Shown here in pieces: positions 52,629 through 62,199 of a stretch of DNA of 64,000 nt; the first letter of the stretch is position 1; every line of letters starts with the position of its first letter. The notes under the pieces are model-generated. The model worked only from the letters and a program-made list of their open reading frames with translations, was not told where the DNA came from and searched no databases. The stretch is taken from positions 4,187,121 to 4,251,120 of the forward strand of contig OZ025881.1 of NCBI GenBank assembly GCA_964019415.1, in the 5' to 3' direction. A program made the translations under genes and the position numbers. Origin of the DNA: Ianthella basta. Lineage: Eukaryota > Porifera > Demospongiae > Verongiida > Ianthellidae.

Positions 52629-52712
52629 ATCCCACTTATGACACCAAATATGATAGAGCATCCGAATGTCAGAGACTTCGCCGCACGGAGGGACGTTCAA
52701 CAACACTGAACT
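52629..52712 (-). promoter_or_regulatory. primer-binding site and 5' LTR remnant
   Basis: TGGTGTCATAAGTGGGAT (minus strand, 52629-52646) lies three bases inside the LTR end TCTATCA (52651). The other gypsy element has TGGTGTCAGAAGTGGGAT at the same place (60113-60130). Only about 62 bp of the 5' LTR remain (52651-52712) before unrelated sequence. Confidence 0.65.
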
Positions 52713-53060
52713 GGCATTCTTTGATAGCTTATGGTCGAGGCAGGAATGGCGAAAGAGTTTGGGCAAAGTTTTATCTGCCAACTTCCCGCATAGCTATGGG
52801 AATGGCTTGCCCTCAAGCTTTCACAGGGACACCATGCTATGCCATAGAGAGTTGTGATGGGAAGATTAAGGATTGAGGGAGTGTGTGTACAGGGCCAAAC
52901 TCAGGGCTTGCCGAAGACAGACATTGCAGCTAGTATCAGACGTCATGCACATGACATCTATTAAGGAATGTGCCCGATAAAAATGGTGTCTCCTATCTTA
53001 ATGTATTGGCGTGTTTCAGCAAAACTAGCCATACGGCGGTGGCAAAGAACAATTAAAGAA
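52713..53060. other. no gene recognised
   Basis: Sequence that replaces the rest of the 5' LTR; short ORFs only. Confidence 0.4.
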
Positions 53061-53102
53061 AGGGTTGGTTCTCCAGTACCAGCTTCACAACAGGGTTGTA
53101 AA

Positions 53103-53149
53103 CCTTGCCGACGTTTCGACCAGATGCTCTGGTCTTCTTCAGGGCGAAG
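53103..53149 (-). ncRNA. hammerhead ribozyme motif of a Penelope-like element, copy 1
   Basis: On the minus strand: CTTCGCC, core CTGAAGA, a 7-bp stem GACCAGA-GCA-TCTGGTC, core GAAA, then CGTC with cleavage expected after the C, and GGCAAGG pairing back to form stem I. CTGANGA and GAAA are the invariant hammerhead core. Helix III is only the ACGT palindrome, as in minimal Penelope hammerheads thought to act as dimers. No intact element surrounds it. Confidence 0.75.
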
Positions 53150-53294
53150 ATGGCGAACAATTAAAGGTCATGAATAGGCTTCTTTGGATGTATTGAAGAT
53201 GGCACCGCACCGACAGGCACCCTGGAGTACACGTAAGAGAAAAGCATCATAGGCAGCTCGTACCCCATTTGTTCTTTTCATATTATTATTCTTA

Positions 53295-54300
53295 CTAGCT
53301 GAATGCCCGCCCTTCGGGTGGGTTCCCAGCGTATCGTTTGAAGTTTGAGCGTTTAACCAATCAGAACCGTCTACTTAATTGGATTATTCAGTAGACTCGT
53401 TCCGTAAAACTCCGTACGTACAGAAATTACTTATCTATATATATAAAGAAGGAGTGAGCAGAACGGTTGTCCGTGAAGTGCTCCCGCGAGCAACGGCACA
53501 TGGACACCAAACTGTCCCAGATTACGGATGCAACACCCGGTCTCAATCTAAGGGGGGCGACGTGCGCGAAGAAGCCCCTGCCGAGGAGCGCGTGGCGAAA
53601 AACCTCCAAACGAGCGTCCGCCATATTGGATTTACGGAGAAAATATACGGTTTTCCGCACACGCTCCTATGCTGCCAATACAAAAGATGAACCCCAACCG
53701 TTGTTCGCAAACTCCTCCCGCGAACGTCGACGAAAAGCGCCCAAACGTTCCCATCCGTCGTACGCTGTACCTCACATCAATATAAGGTGGTAGACGTGCT
53801 AAAATAAGCTGCTGCCGAGGATCGCGGGGTGAAAACCCAGGATGAATCGACCGTCGGCCATCTTGGATCTGCAATAAACCTACAGGAAGCACTCGACCAC
53901 TTTACATTTTACCCTCATATATACAGGGCCTGCCGAAGCCTTGCAGCTAGTGTTAATCTATTTTGTTTAAAGGAGTCCAGCGGCTAAGGCACTAACCACC
54001 TTAGGTCACCCCCCATATTGCCGTGATATACTCTTCCACGTTTGGCGAAGATTGGTGAAAAATTGAAGGAGGAGTTCGTGCACAACCAAACACGATCTTT
54101 TCCCTATCTCTTAGATATGGCGGCGACCGTAAAAGTGGCAAGAACTCGGACGGAACGACCTTAAACCAAATTTTGGCTCGGCAAGGTTACTCACAGCACG
54201 CCTCTTCGTAATCCTACCAAGTTTCGTGACGTTTCGTCCAGAATTGAAGGAGATTATCCCGAACGACGTGCGTTACGTTTATTATAATAAGATTCTCCTT
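53295..54300. repeat. TTCG-hairpin-type dispersed repeat, long variant
   Basis: Starts ACTAGCTGAATGCCCGCCC then TTCGGGTGGG and ends TTATTATAATAAGAT. The inside is CpG-rich with GGCCATATTGG/TTGGATTTACGG-type words. Start and end resemble the 24127 family, but the interior differs. Short ORFs inside overlap and are not supported. Confidence 0.45.
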
Positions 54301-54304
54301 TCCA

Positions 54305-54805
54305 CCAAATTATTGCGCGCTCCTAGCTCACGACACAGGCCACCTATTGACCCCACTTTCTAAGACTACTTACATGCATATGCGAAGGACTAGGATCTGA
54401 GCACCGGTGGCAATCCAATAAGTACAGTGCTGGAATGGGTAGGAAGTTTGTCTTCCCAGTGTATTAAGGTACCCAAATGCCACCATGTTGTGCAAGTATA
54501 CCATACAGTAACGTGGCAACAGGTTCATCTAGAGTGGCATAACTGTGCTTGATGTTCTACAACAATCTTCATCGACTTTAAGGAAGGGTATTAGTCAGTG
54601 CATTAATCTGATGTAGCCGTAGTCCTTTGGATATGCTAAAACTGTACAAACTAGTGTATAAAAATTTCTATTGAATTAAAAGGGATTTAGGAATGGCTAG
54701 CAGAAAAGGCATAGAAACAAGCAACAGTAACTCAACACCATGATGAACCCTATTTCCGTGAATTTCGCTCTGCATTCCTAATTTCCTTGTAGCTATGTGG
54801 GACTC
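54305..54805. repeat. 500-bp dispersed repeat, copy 1
   Basis: GCTCACGACACAGG, CCGGTGGCAATCCAATAAGT, CATCTAGAGTGGCATA and CTGTAGTCCTTTGGATATGC-type words match 61555-62050 in the same order and end with CATTCCTAATTTCCTTGTAG. It contains the short GGATTTAGGAATGGC element at its right end. Confidence 0.65.
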
Positions 54806-54908
54806 TGAGATGACTTTATAGACTTATGTACTATGTTTCAACTTTCTCTGTTGTGTAGTACTTTAGTTGGTTAAAGGGGCATTAGATTCATCTGTTCATT
54901 ATAGTATA

Positions 54909-55810
54909 CTAACACAAGGAGGTTCCTTGGATGAATTGGCTTGAGTCTGAACTAAAAACCCTGATTATTGCGCATGATGGAAAGCTACTCTCATGGAGTT
55001 CATTGAGACAGTGGGACAAGAGGTACTTGGAGCCAACCTCAATTGTAACAATCTTGGCGGTGTGTCCACTGGCCCTGCATGCCTCTTTGAGGCTGACATA
55101 GCGGGTATGCTTTCTAGACACAGCATCCACAGTTGCACTCTCAAAGGGAATGGTCAGTTCAAGGAGGTGTATTGTAGTGGAAGTCCAGAGAACAATGTCT
55201 GGCCGCTCATTGGTGGTTTACGATGTTCTTGGGAATAGCATAGCTGTGTCCTGGAAGATCTGTTATGATGTTCCATCCAATTTTTCTGATGGTTGAGTCC
55301 CTTGAGCACTGGTAAGTGGCGGCTTTAGCTGCCTGAAGCTTCTTATACATTGTGGTCAGCACTGGGAGGTGTAGACCATCGTTGACTTTGGGAAAGTATA
55401 ACCAACTGGTGTCTGCTGACTTAGCCAGCCCACTCCACTTCAAGCCATGTAAGGGAAAATTCTGCAACAGAGATCCCATGTGAGTCTTGGCTGATGCATG
55501 CTTTGAAGAGCTTTGTTTCTGCTGCCTCGTGAGAAGGCTAGGGGCAGATGGTGAGGTGACCACAAGCGAGGAGCTCTGCTGTTGTTGTCCTTCAGGGGTT
55601 GGTTGTGGACCACTAGGCTGGTGTTGTGGGAGAGACAGATCTCAGTGTCTGCCTCTACCTGCTTCTTAACCTGCTTGCTCAGCTGCTTTGAGGAAGCTCC
55701 AGGATCTTCCTGCGATGCTGTGATGACATGCCATAAAGGCTTGAAGGCTAGTCTTTGTTGAGTGGCTTTTCTTCTGATGTTCTGGCTGGCAATGGCTCTG
55801 ATCAAGGGGT
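54909..55810 (-). pseudogene. LINE C-terminus with PD-(D/E)XK-like endonuclease
   Basis: Upstream part: KTHMGSLLQNFPLHGLKWSG, SWLYFPKVNDGLHLPVLTTM, YKKLQAAKAATYQCSRD. After a one-base shift near 55215: RPDIVLWTSTTIHLLELTIP, FESATVDAVSRKHTRYVSLK, EACRASGHTAKIVTIEVGSK and a TAG. PD then ELT with a following K fits a restriction-like endonuclease, as in R2/NeSL-type LINEs, and the YLPK-x-x-x-GL-LP phrase precedes it in related polyproteins. The RT is missing. Confidence 0.65.
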
Positions 55811-55984
55811 GTAATGATGTAATGATGTGATGGATGCATCAATTATGAGCAAAAGGAGTGATAGAAAGTAGATTAAATTAAATTGGGTGGGATGGAAAGT
55901 AAGGTGAGATGGTCTGGTGGGGGGGGGGGGAAAGGGGGTCACTCAAGGGGGGCAGTAGGAAGGGGGCTTATCCAACAAGGTGAG
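55811..55984. other. low-complexity spacer with a G run at 55918-55931
   Basis: GGTGAGATGGTCTGGTGG followed by a run of Gs, probably 3' UTR of the adjacent Penelope-like fragment on the minus strand. Confidence 0.35.
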
Positions 55985-56360
55985 TCAGGAGCAGTTGATG
56001 TTGAGTCCACAGTCCAAGCTTGAGATCTGATGTTGCTGGTGGATGTGTAGGGCTTCTAGGACCCTTTTTCTCCAATAACCTTCTTCCTCTTGTTTGACTG
56101 TGGCAGCTTCCCAGTTGACCTGGTGCTGGTTGGTCCATGAGTGCACTGCAATCCCATTCTTGGGGTCATTCCTCTTCACTGCTGTCTTGTGCTCACTGAT
56201 CTGCTTCTCCAAGGTTCTTTCTGTCTCTCCAATGTATACACATGGACAATCCTTGCACAGAACCTTGTTTTCACTGGTATTCTGGCACACTGGTACACTG
56301 GCACCGAATTCACTGGTAACCATGCGAACTGTTGGCAAGGAATGTTCTGGCACCAGGAGG
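55985..56360 (-). pseudogene. Penelope-like GIY-YIG endonuclease domain
   Basis: VLCKDCPCVYIGETERTLEK, QISEHKTAVKRNDPKNGIAV, HSWTNQHQVNWEAATVKQEE, EGYWRKRVLEALHIHQQHQ and SSLDCGLNINCS to a TGA. This is the GIY-YIG nuclease fused to RT in Penelope-like elements: the VYIGET core, R/K-x-x-EH helix, the H-x-x-x-W segment and the E-A-x-x-I helix are all present. The expected Arg in the T-x-x-x-R-x-x-EH motif reads Gln-Ile here (LEKQISEH). RT is not found upstream. Confidence 0.82.
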
Positions 56361-57000
56361 GCCAGTTGAATGACTAGAGTGTCGCTTAGTATGTGCTGGT
56401 GCAGAAGGCTTCAGCTTCCTGTTTGCTGAGTTGATATATGGCTGTCAGCATTTAGGATTCTCCTGGCAAATGTTTGGAGCTTTCTGTGGCACTCCTTCCT
56501 CTGCTGGTTCCAACTCAACTAGTATTCTGCTTTTCTCTTTCCTGGATAGTTTACTGTGCTTGCGGACTAAATGATGGAATTCACAGGGTGTCCAGGTGGT
56601 TGAGTTTGCCACCACACTTTGAGCAAACTATCTTCTGTTTCTTGTTGGTCCTCTTGGACAGGGTTTTCTGTGACAAAAGATTGTCATAATCTCTGCCTTG
56701 TGCTCTGGACAGTTCTTGAGATGGTTCCCAAGTCTCTCTCCCTCCCTCTCTTCCTCCCTCCCTCCCTCTCTCTCTCTCTCTGTGTGTGTGCACGCATGCA
56801 TGATGCTAAATGGCATAATTAATTAGTCACCTTGTATTAACAATTGGGCAAGTAGCTCAAGTTCAGGGGCACCCAGCGCCTCACTAGTTTTTAACTCAAA
56901 ATACTTGATTGTATTACAACTGATGAAGATCTACAGATCGAAATGTCCTGTAGCCTATTGAAGTTCATGCTGTACTCAAAGCTCACTAGTTCACCCGTTT
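56361..57000. other. no supported gene; (CT)n at about 56728-56785 and a small hairpin at 56845-56905
   Basis: A minus-strand ORF contains KIVCSKCGGKLNHLDTL, possibly part of a zinc finger, but is not convincing. CAAGTAGCTCAAGTTCAGGG, GCGCC and AACTCAAAATACTTG form a hairpin related to the one at 59597-59662. Confidence 0.4.
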
Positions 57001-57009
57001 TCATTGTGC

Positions 57010-57019
57010 ATGTGTGTGT

Positions 57020-57062
<43 letters not shown>
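57010..57062. repeat. (GT)n microsatellite
   Basis: About 25 GT units with one TA interruption. Confidence 0.9.
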
Positions 57063-57063
<1 letters not shown>

Positions 57064-57140
57064 CTGTGTACTATTTTTGCAATAGCTGATGGAGCAGTGC
57101 TGACTATCATCTTGATGAATTCCAGTGTCTTCTTCCATAG

Positions 57141-57218
57141 GAGAAAGAGTATCCGAAGCAAGTGGTAAGGATTGTACAACTCAGTGGTAAAATTGAAACT
57201 GAAAATGAAAAGTTTCAG
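57141..57218 (+). CDS. coiled-coil host gene, exon C
   Basis: Acceptor GTCTTCTTCCATAG, then EKEYPKQVVRIVQLSGKIET and ENEKFQ (26 codons), then donor CAG/GTGAGT. Phase 0 at both ends fits exon B (ends 45582, phase 0). The exon is clean, with near-consensus splice sites. Together exons A, B and C give about 95 residues of continuous helix. No further exon was found to the right. Confidence 0.6.
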
Positions 57219-57405
57219 GTGAGTACGAGTTTGACTGTAGTCTACTCAAGCTCTGTTGAAATTCCTGTCCTAAGTCCTGGGCCATATACAGTTAGAATTG
57301 TATCTGACCGAGAAACCAGCAAATGTTGACCTGAACTGTTGCATGGAATGGGCCCCCTCAGAAAGGGTTGGTTCTCTAATACCAGCTTCACAACAGGGTT
57401 GAAAA

Positions 57406-57452
57406 CCTTGCCGACGTTTCGACCAGATGCTCTGGTCTTCTTCAGGGCGAAG
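57406..57452 (-). ncRNA. hammerhead ribozyme motif of a Penelope-like element, copy 2
   Basis: Same as 53103-53149: CTGAAGA, stem GACCAGA-GCA-TCTGGTC, GAAA, CGTC and GGCAAGG, all core positions intact; cleavage would fall between 57413 and 57412. It lies about 70-115 bases past the stop of the GIY-YIG tail at 57521, as expected for the terminal repeat of a Penelope-like element. Confidence 0.8.
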
Positions 57453-57520
57453 ATAGGCTAGCGCAAGCACGGATCATATTTATAGCCTAGCATCTCATCA
57501 TGCGCTGTCACCGGAAGCCA

Positions 57521-57755
57521 CATCAAGGGGTGTCACCGGAAGTTGCGGGATTTGCCTTCCTCAAGGCGGCCATCCAACATCCAGGCAGCTCCAGCCCACC
57601 ATCCCTGTTGAGGGAGGGGTGGTTCAGCCTGATGTGGATTGCCTCCTTGAGCATCAGTTCTTTGGAGGTCCTGGCTTGGTCGATCACTGTTGTCTCCTCC
57701 CATTTGATTGGATGGTGGTTCTCCCCCTCCTTGGTTCTGCCATTTTTTCACCAGG
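57521..57755 (-). pseudogene. Penelope-like GIY-YIG C-terminus
   Basis: HPIKWEETTVIDQARTSKEL, MLKEAIHIRLNHPSLNRDGG and LELPGCWMAALRKANPATSG to TGA 57521-57523. The KEAI-x-I and P-x-LNRDGG-x-ELP motifs are diagnostic of the end of Penelope-like polyproteins. Only about 75 codons remain; upstream sequence is unrelated. The family differs from the copy at 55985. Confidence 0.8.
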
Positions 57756-57769
57756 TGGATTTTCATTAA

Positions 57770-59596
57770 CACACATATTTATACAGCAACACATGCCACC
57801 ATTCCTATATCTGTCCTTGCCTGTATGGGAAATGTTTTTACAGCCCTTGTTCTCTGTACTTCTTATGGAGTGCAAACCACACACAGACAAAGGCACTTCT
57901 TGTAAGGGGTTTTCAAATGCCAAAAGTGGTAATGTGCCTGAACATGGTGGAGGAGTGCCAGCTGTTCTTTTGATTTTACATTTCCTCCCTAACCTTAACA
58001 TGGAGCATCTGGTGCATGAGACTAGTGGAGAGTTGATGTGTGTAGCTAAATGGAAGACATAGCTGCAGGTATTGCATGTATGTAAATATGTTTGAGAAGC
58101 AGTCAGTGCAAGAGATTGATGCAGTGTAAAGAATGTTGGTAAATGAAAAGCTACGTATTAGGAAATGTTCCCCATTTATCAAGAGCAGTGTTTTCCTTCT
58201 TCACACACCCGAATCTACCCCCATACTGTGGCCACATCCCACTATAACCCCACACATATCATTCTACTTCTGCTTTCTTTTACATATCCCATTGTGTTCA
58301 TCGCTGTAGCTCCATCACCTCTCTCAGTTTTACTGCCATCCTCTGCCTCAGTGACATAGGGGCATGAAACTTGTCTTGTGGGTGGGTTATGTGAAGTTAT
58401 ACCCCATTTCCATGGCAGTGGGCTGGTTATTGGTGGGGTGTATTCTGGATGTCTGACAAAATTATCTCATTGGTTCATGGATACTTGCAGGATTTCTTGA
58501 TTGGTACATGGTTATACCCTGAGAATAGTTGATCAAGATGTGAATCAATTAGACACCTTTACACTGCCCTGCAATGCATGAACAAATGCACTTGTGTGTA
58601 TGTGAATGAGTCGTGTACATACAGTGAGCATGTGAAGATTAACAAGAGTGGCTAACTAGCTAACTATATACTGTGACAGGAAGAACACATACATAGCTAC
58701 CTAGCTAGCTATGCACAGAAGAACTTGTTCACAGACAGGAAATGCTGCCTGGGGTGTGCGTGTAATGAAACCTGAGCCCAGAACATTGCACCAAGCTCCA
58801 ATCTTGTTGTGAGCATCTAGGGTACCTACTCAAGCTAGGTGGCTGTGATCCCAGTTGCTCAGTATGTTGGAAAGCATTTTCAACTCATGCACAATTAGCA
58901 CAAATATAGTCTACCGTGATCAAACGCTTTGGGAGAGTCCTGCAGCATGATTAAAGCTTGGTCAGTATCAGAGTCAGGAGCAAAATTTGTGGTTTACACC
59001 ATTCTCTCTGCACTTTGCAAGCTTATGAAGCAAGGGCTTCTCCGCTGGTATAGGCATGAGAATAGGGTTAGTTCTCCAAATACCAGCTTCATCCATTAAT
59101 TTTTTAAACATGATCCATTCATCTTCTACACTAGAGAAGTACAAAATATATAAGGAAAAGCTATGAATTGCAGAGTCAGTTGTACACCTTAGCACATAGT
59201 TACAGGTGCATGTGGATAGGCTTAAGTAACAGTATTGTAGTAGAAAGCTTATCTAACTATCTCCTACGAGGTACAGCCCAAAATACAACAGATGTCGAAC
59301 AAGTCATTGGCCAATGAGAGACAAATCGCATGGCATTACCACTTAGGGTAGCGTTTTTAGCCAGCACACTCCTCCTCCATGTAGATCCTCATTCAGAATG
59401 TTGTGGAGATCAAAACGCATCAGCAAAGCATTTTGACAGTTTGGTACTGGTGCTTTCAATGGATGACTTCCTGGTCTGGAGACTTAAACCTCTTGCAACC
59501 CCAACAGTCTATGGCATCGTGATGTATCTTTCAGACCAGCAGCAATGCTGCATACCCAACTATCTGAACTATTGAACATACACAGGGAAAGTGTTG
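57770..59596. other. no gene; diverged repeat pieces
   Basis: 57815-57960 (GGAGTGCAAACCACACACAG, CTTCTTGTAAGG, AAAAGTGGTAATGTGCC) is related to 59680-59760 and distantly to 11540-11600. GGGTTAGTTCTCCAAATACC at about 59062 is a short Penelope-like fragment. The 81-codon ORF at 59330-59575 is unrecognised. Confidence 0.4.
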
Positions 59597-59662
59597 GCAA
59601 GTAGTTCGAGTTCAGGGGCGCCCCTGCGCCCTACGAGTTTATTTAACTCGAAATACTTGTTA
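59597..59662. repeat. hairpin with GGGGCGCCCC loop region
   Basis: CAAGTAGTTCGAGTT pairs with AACTCGAAATACTTG around CAGGGGCGCCCCTGCGCCC. A diverged copy is at 56845-56905. Confidence 0.7.
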
Positions 59663-59910
59663 ATGTGTGCAAACTGCACACAGGCAAGTGCAATCTTTCT
59701 TGTAAGGCTTGCAATTGCCAGAAGTGGTAATGTGCCCTGAACTTGATGAAAGGTTAGTCTCACGTCCCAAATATACCTGCTGTTTGCAGTTTGTTTTCCT
59801 CCCAAAATGTAGGAATGTGGAACATCAGGCATGAGGCTAATAGAGGGGTTTGTGTTGCTGTGAAGGCATGTCTCTCAGTGGCCCCAATCACCTGCTGTCA
59901 TGTGACAATG

Positions 59911-60110
59911 TGTAGTGTCACTTTTGTTCTAGAACTTTCCACACTTTCCTCTATAAAAGACCACCTAGTCCCTCTGTAACTGCTGCTGTTGTTTTTCAAT
60001 AAAGCTCCCTGATTCACATTACCAGTGTCTGTTCACGTAGTGCCTGTCCCTTACCCTGTTCTCGCTGTCTGGACTTGCCCCATGTACCCCATGCCCTCAA
60101 CAACAGTACA
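59911..60110 (+). promoter_or_regulatory. LTR of a second gypsy-class element
   Basis: About 200 bp from TGTAGTGTCACTTTTG to AACAACAGTACA. TATAAAA at 59952-59958 is a plausible promoter and AATAAA at 59998-60003 a polyadenylation signal. The LTR start is uncertain by about 10 bp (TGTGACAATG at 59901 is an alternative). Confidence 0.65.
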
Positions 60111-60112
60111 AT

Positions 60113-60130
60113 TGGTGTCAGAAGTGGGAT
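60113..60130 (+). promoter_or_regulatory. primer-binding site
   Basis: TGGTGTCAGAAGTGGGAT directly follows the LTR end. It starts with TGG as required for pairing to a tRNA CCA end and is shared with the element at 52629-52646. Confidence 0.65.
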
Positions 60131-60134
60131 CTAG

Positions 60135-61430
60135 ATGAATACCAGAGCAATGACCAAGATGGAGTCTCTTCTTGATAAGGTGATCCAGCAGAACAAGAAG
60201 ATAGTTCGGCAAATGGATGAGCAGTCAGGGCAAATTAGTGAGCATCTGAGGATGCTGAGTCAGCAGCAGTCAGAACGAGCAGACGGTATTGCCCAGAAGC
60301 AAAGGGAGACTGAGCAGGAAGTCAGTGCCATCGCAGGAGATTTGAGCACCGTAAAGCTGACCATTGAGGGCCGGCTGAGTGCAATGGAGAGCTCAGCATC
60401 AGGACTGACGAATCAGCTTCGCACTGAGTTTGGAGAAAGTCGTAAGTCACTAAAGCAGGAAGTCCACTTGGAACTACTACAGGAGCTTGGGGCTACACCC
60501 AGCCTTCGCCCTACTGTGTGCCCCTTCACGCCTTCAGACTCGAGTACAGAAGCGATTGGAGGGCAGACTAATCATCTGGGGGAACACCAGTGCAGTGTCA
60601 GGACACCCCTTAACCCGAGTGTGGTACAACAGCGCCCTGCATCATTCGATGGGACACTTGCTTGGGACGCCTACCATGCCCAATTTGAGTTGTTGGCAGA
60701 AATGAATAGATGGACTGCTCAGAGAAGGCCACTGATTTGGCCATCAGTCTAAAAGGGGCTGCAGCCACTGTATTGACAAACCTTCCTCCGGAGAAACGCC
60801 ATGACTATGCAGCCTTAACTACAGTACTGGACTCCCGATTTGGAGCGACACACCAGACCGAACTGAACAGGATGCGCCTGAAGTCCAGGACCCGTCGCAG
60901 AGATGAGACCTTGGCCGAGCTGGCAGATGTTGAATGCCTTACATGCCTACCATACCCAGGAGCAACCGAAGACATGATCCAGGTTCTTGCACAAGATCAA
61001 TTCATAGATGCTTTAGTGGAAGAGGACATGAGGCTCCATATTCACCAGGACAAGCCAGCGACATTGCGTGACGCCTTGAGGATTGCTCTGGAACTAGAGT
61101 CTTGTCAACTAGCCAGCAGGCAAAACGTGAAATACATGAGAGAGGCCCAGTTGCTGAAGGATGGATATGCAGTGCAACAGCAGGTGTCCACAGCTACAGC
61201 CAGGGAAGATGTGCTACAGTGGTGCTGCAAGTTCACTCTCATTCAGAAGAAAACCAGGCAGAGGAAATGCCCTGACTTGCTGGGAGTGTGGAGAGAGAGG
61301 CCACCTTCGATGAGAGTGCCCTCGGCTGCAGAAGAAGCAGCAGGGGGAGGATGCAGGGTCCCGTTCGGGAAACGGGAAGTAGCCAGGCTTGTGGGCAAAG
61401 GTCAGCTGGGACAGCTACAGCCCCCATAGT
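60135..61430 (+). pseudogene. gypsy-class gag polyprotein, frameshifted
   Basis: ATG 60135. Residues 1-120 form a coiled coil (MESLLDKVIQQNKKIVRQMD, SEHLRMLSQQQSERADG). Capsid part: VQQRPASFDGTLAWDAYHAQ, FELLAEMNRW, a frameshift near 60715, EKATDLAISLKGAAATVLTN, YAALTTVLDSRFGATHQTEL, MIQVLAQDQFIDALVEEDMR and LRDALRIALELESCQ. In a third frame CWECGERGHLR, TGA (61311-61313) and ECPRLQ form a CCHC knuckle whose next Arg codon is a stop. Gag packages the element RNA; this copy cannot make a full protein. Confidence 0.8.
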
Positions 61431-61545
61431 AAGTGAATTTGATAACTTCAAGACTGGATCTATTGACAGTGAAGGAAACAGCCTGACAGTTCCGGGAACC
61501 ATCAATGGGAGACCATGTGAGTTGACTATTAACCACCGAATTTTT
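61425..61545 (+). pseudogene. start of gypsy protease, cut at the active site
   Basis: EGNSLTVPGTINGRPCELTI is the strand that normally runs into the D-T/S-G active site. Here it continues NHRIFVHS and a stop, exactly where the 500-bp repeat (61555-62050) takes over, so the element was cut at the protease catalytic motif. Confidence 0.6.
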
Positions 61546-62050
61546 GTGCACTCTTAGCACACGACACAGGACACCTACGGACCAACGTCGTGTACGAGGA
61601 CTTACGTATGGACGTGAAGGGCAAATATCCGTGCGCCGGTGGCAATCCAATAAGTACAGCGCTGGAGCGGGGTGGGAAGTCTGTCTTCCCTGTATATTAA
61701 GATACCACAATGCCACCCTTTTGTTGTACTCGCATGCATGTAAAACCGAACACGGCAGCCAATTCATCTAGAGTGACATACATAACTGTGCTCAATGTTC
61801 TGCACAGTCTTCATCTAATTTAAGGAAGGGGTATTACTCAGCGCAATTATTAATGTAATGTAGCTGTAGTCCTTTGGATATGCAAGAACTGTACAAAGTA
61901 GTGTATAAAAATTACTTTAGAATTAACAGGGATTTAGGCATGGCCAGCAGAAAAAGCACAGAAACAAGCACCAGTAACTCAACACTGTGATAAACCACAT
62001 TTCCATGGAGTTCACCCTGCATTCCTAATTTCCTTGTAGCTACATGCATG
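61546..62050. repeat. 500-bp dispersed repeat, copy 2
   Basis: Collinear with 54305-54805: GCACACGACACAGG, GCCGGTGGCAATCCAATAAG, TCTAGAGTGACATA, CTGTAGTCCTTTGGATATGC and the CATTCCTAATTTCCTTGTAG end. It abuts the truncated gypsy protease. Confidence 0.65.
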
Positions 62051-62199
62051 CATTTTACGTAAGATGAATGAGTCAGTTGTAACCATGTTCAGTCTAATGA
62101 AAGTCACGACTCGAAAGAAATGTTGGAAAGAAAAGGAAATTGGCACCAGCTGGCAGCCGAACCCAGGACAACTTACGCCCTAACGCGGGGTTTCAGCAG

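Larger units (their letters stand above)
49446..52712 (-). mobile_element. internally deleted Ty3/gypsy-class element with integrase before RT (Gmr1-like order)
   Basis: On the minus strand the order is 5' LTR remnant, primer site, gag, two zinc knuckles, integrase, RT, a short NADTLSRLETNKFASGEG tail, polypurine tract and 3' LTR. In ordinary Ty3/gypsy elements NAD-x-LSR precedes integrase; here it is the end of pol. Reading is continuous from the integrase C-terminus (GPY/F-like WHGPYQVLQKVGKMNYMVD) into the RT leader. Protease, the integrase N-terminal zinc domain and most of RT-RNase H are deleted, and many stops occur. Known Gmr1-type elements of animals have this copia-like order. Confidence 0.8.

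Noticed and set aside
57406-57452. Coding reading of the hammerhead region (ALKKTRASGRNVGKVF)
   Set aside because: The open frame exists, but it lies past the GIY-YIG stop and the base pairing and invariant core explain the conservation better.
58915-58975. RT fragment suggested by minus-strand DQALIMLQDSPKAFDH
   Set aside because: Looks like an RT A-motif neighbourhood, but nothing on either side continues as RT; too short to claim.
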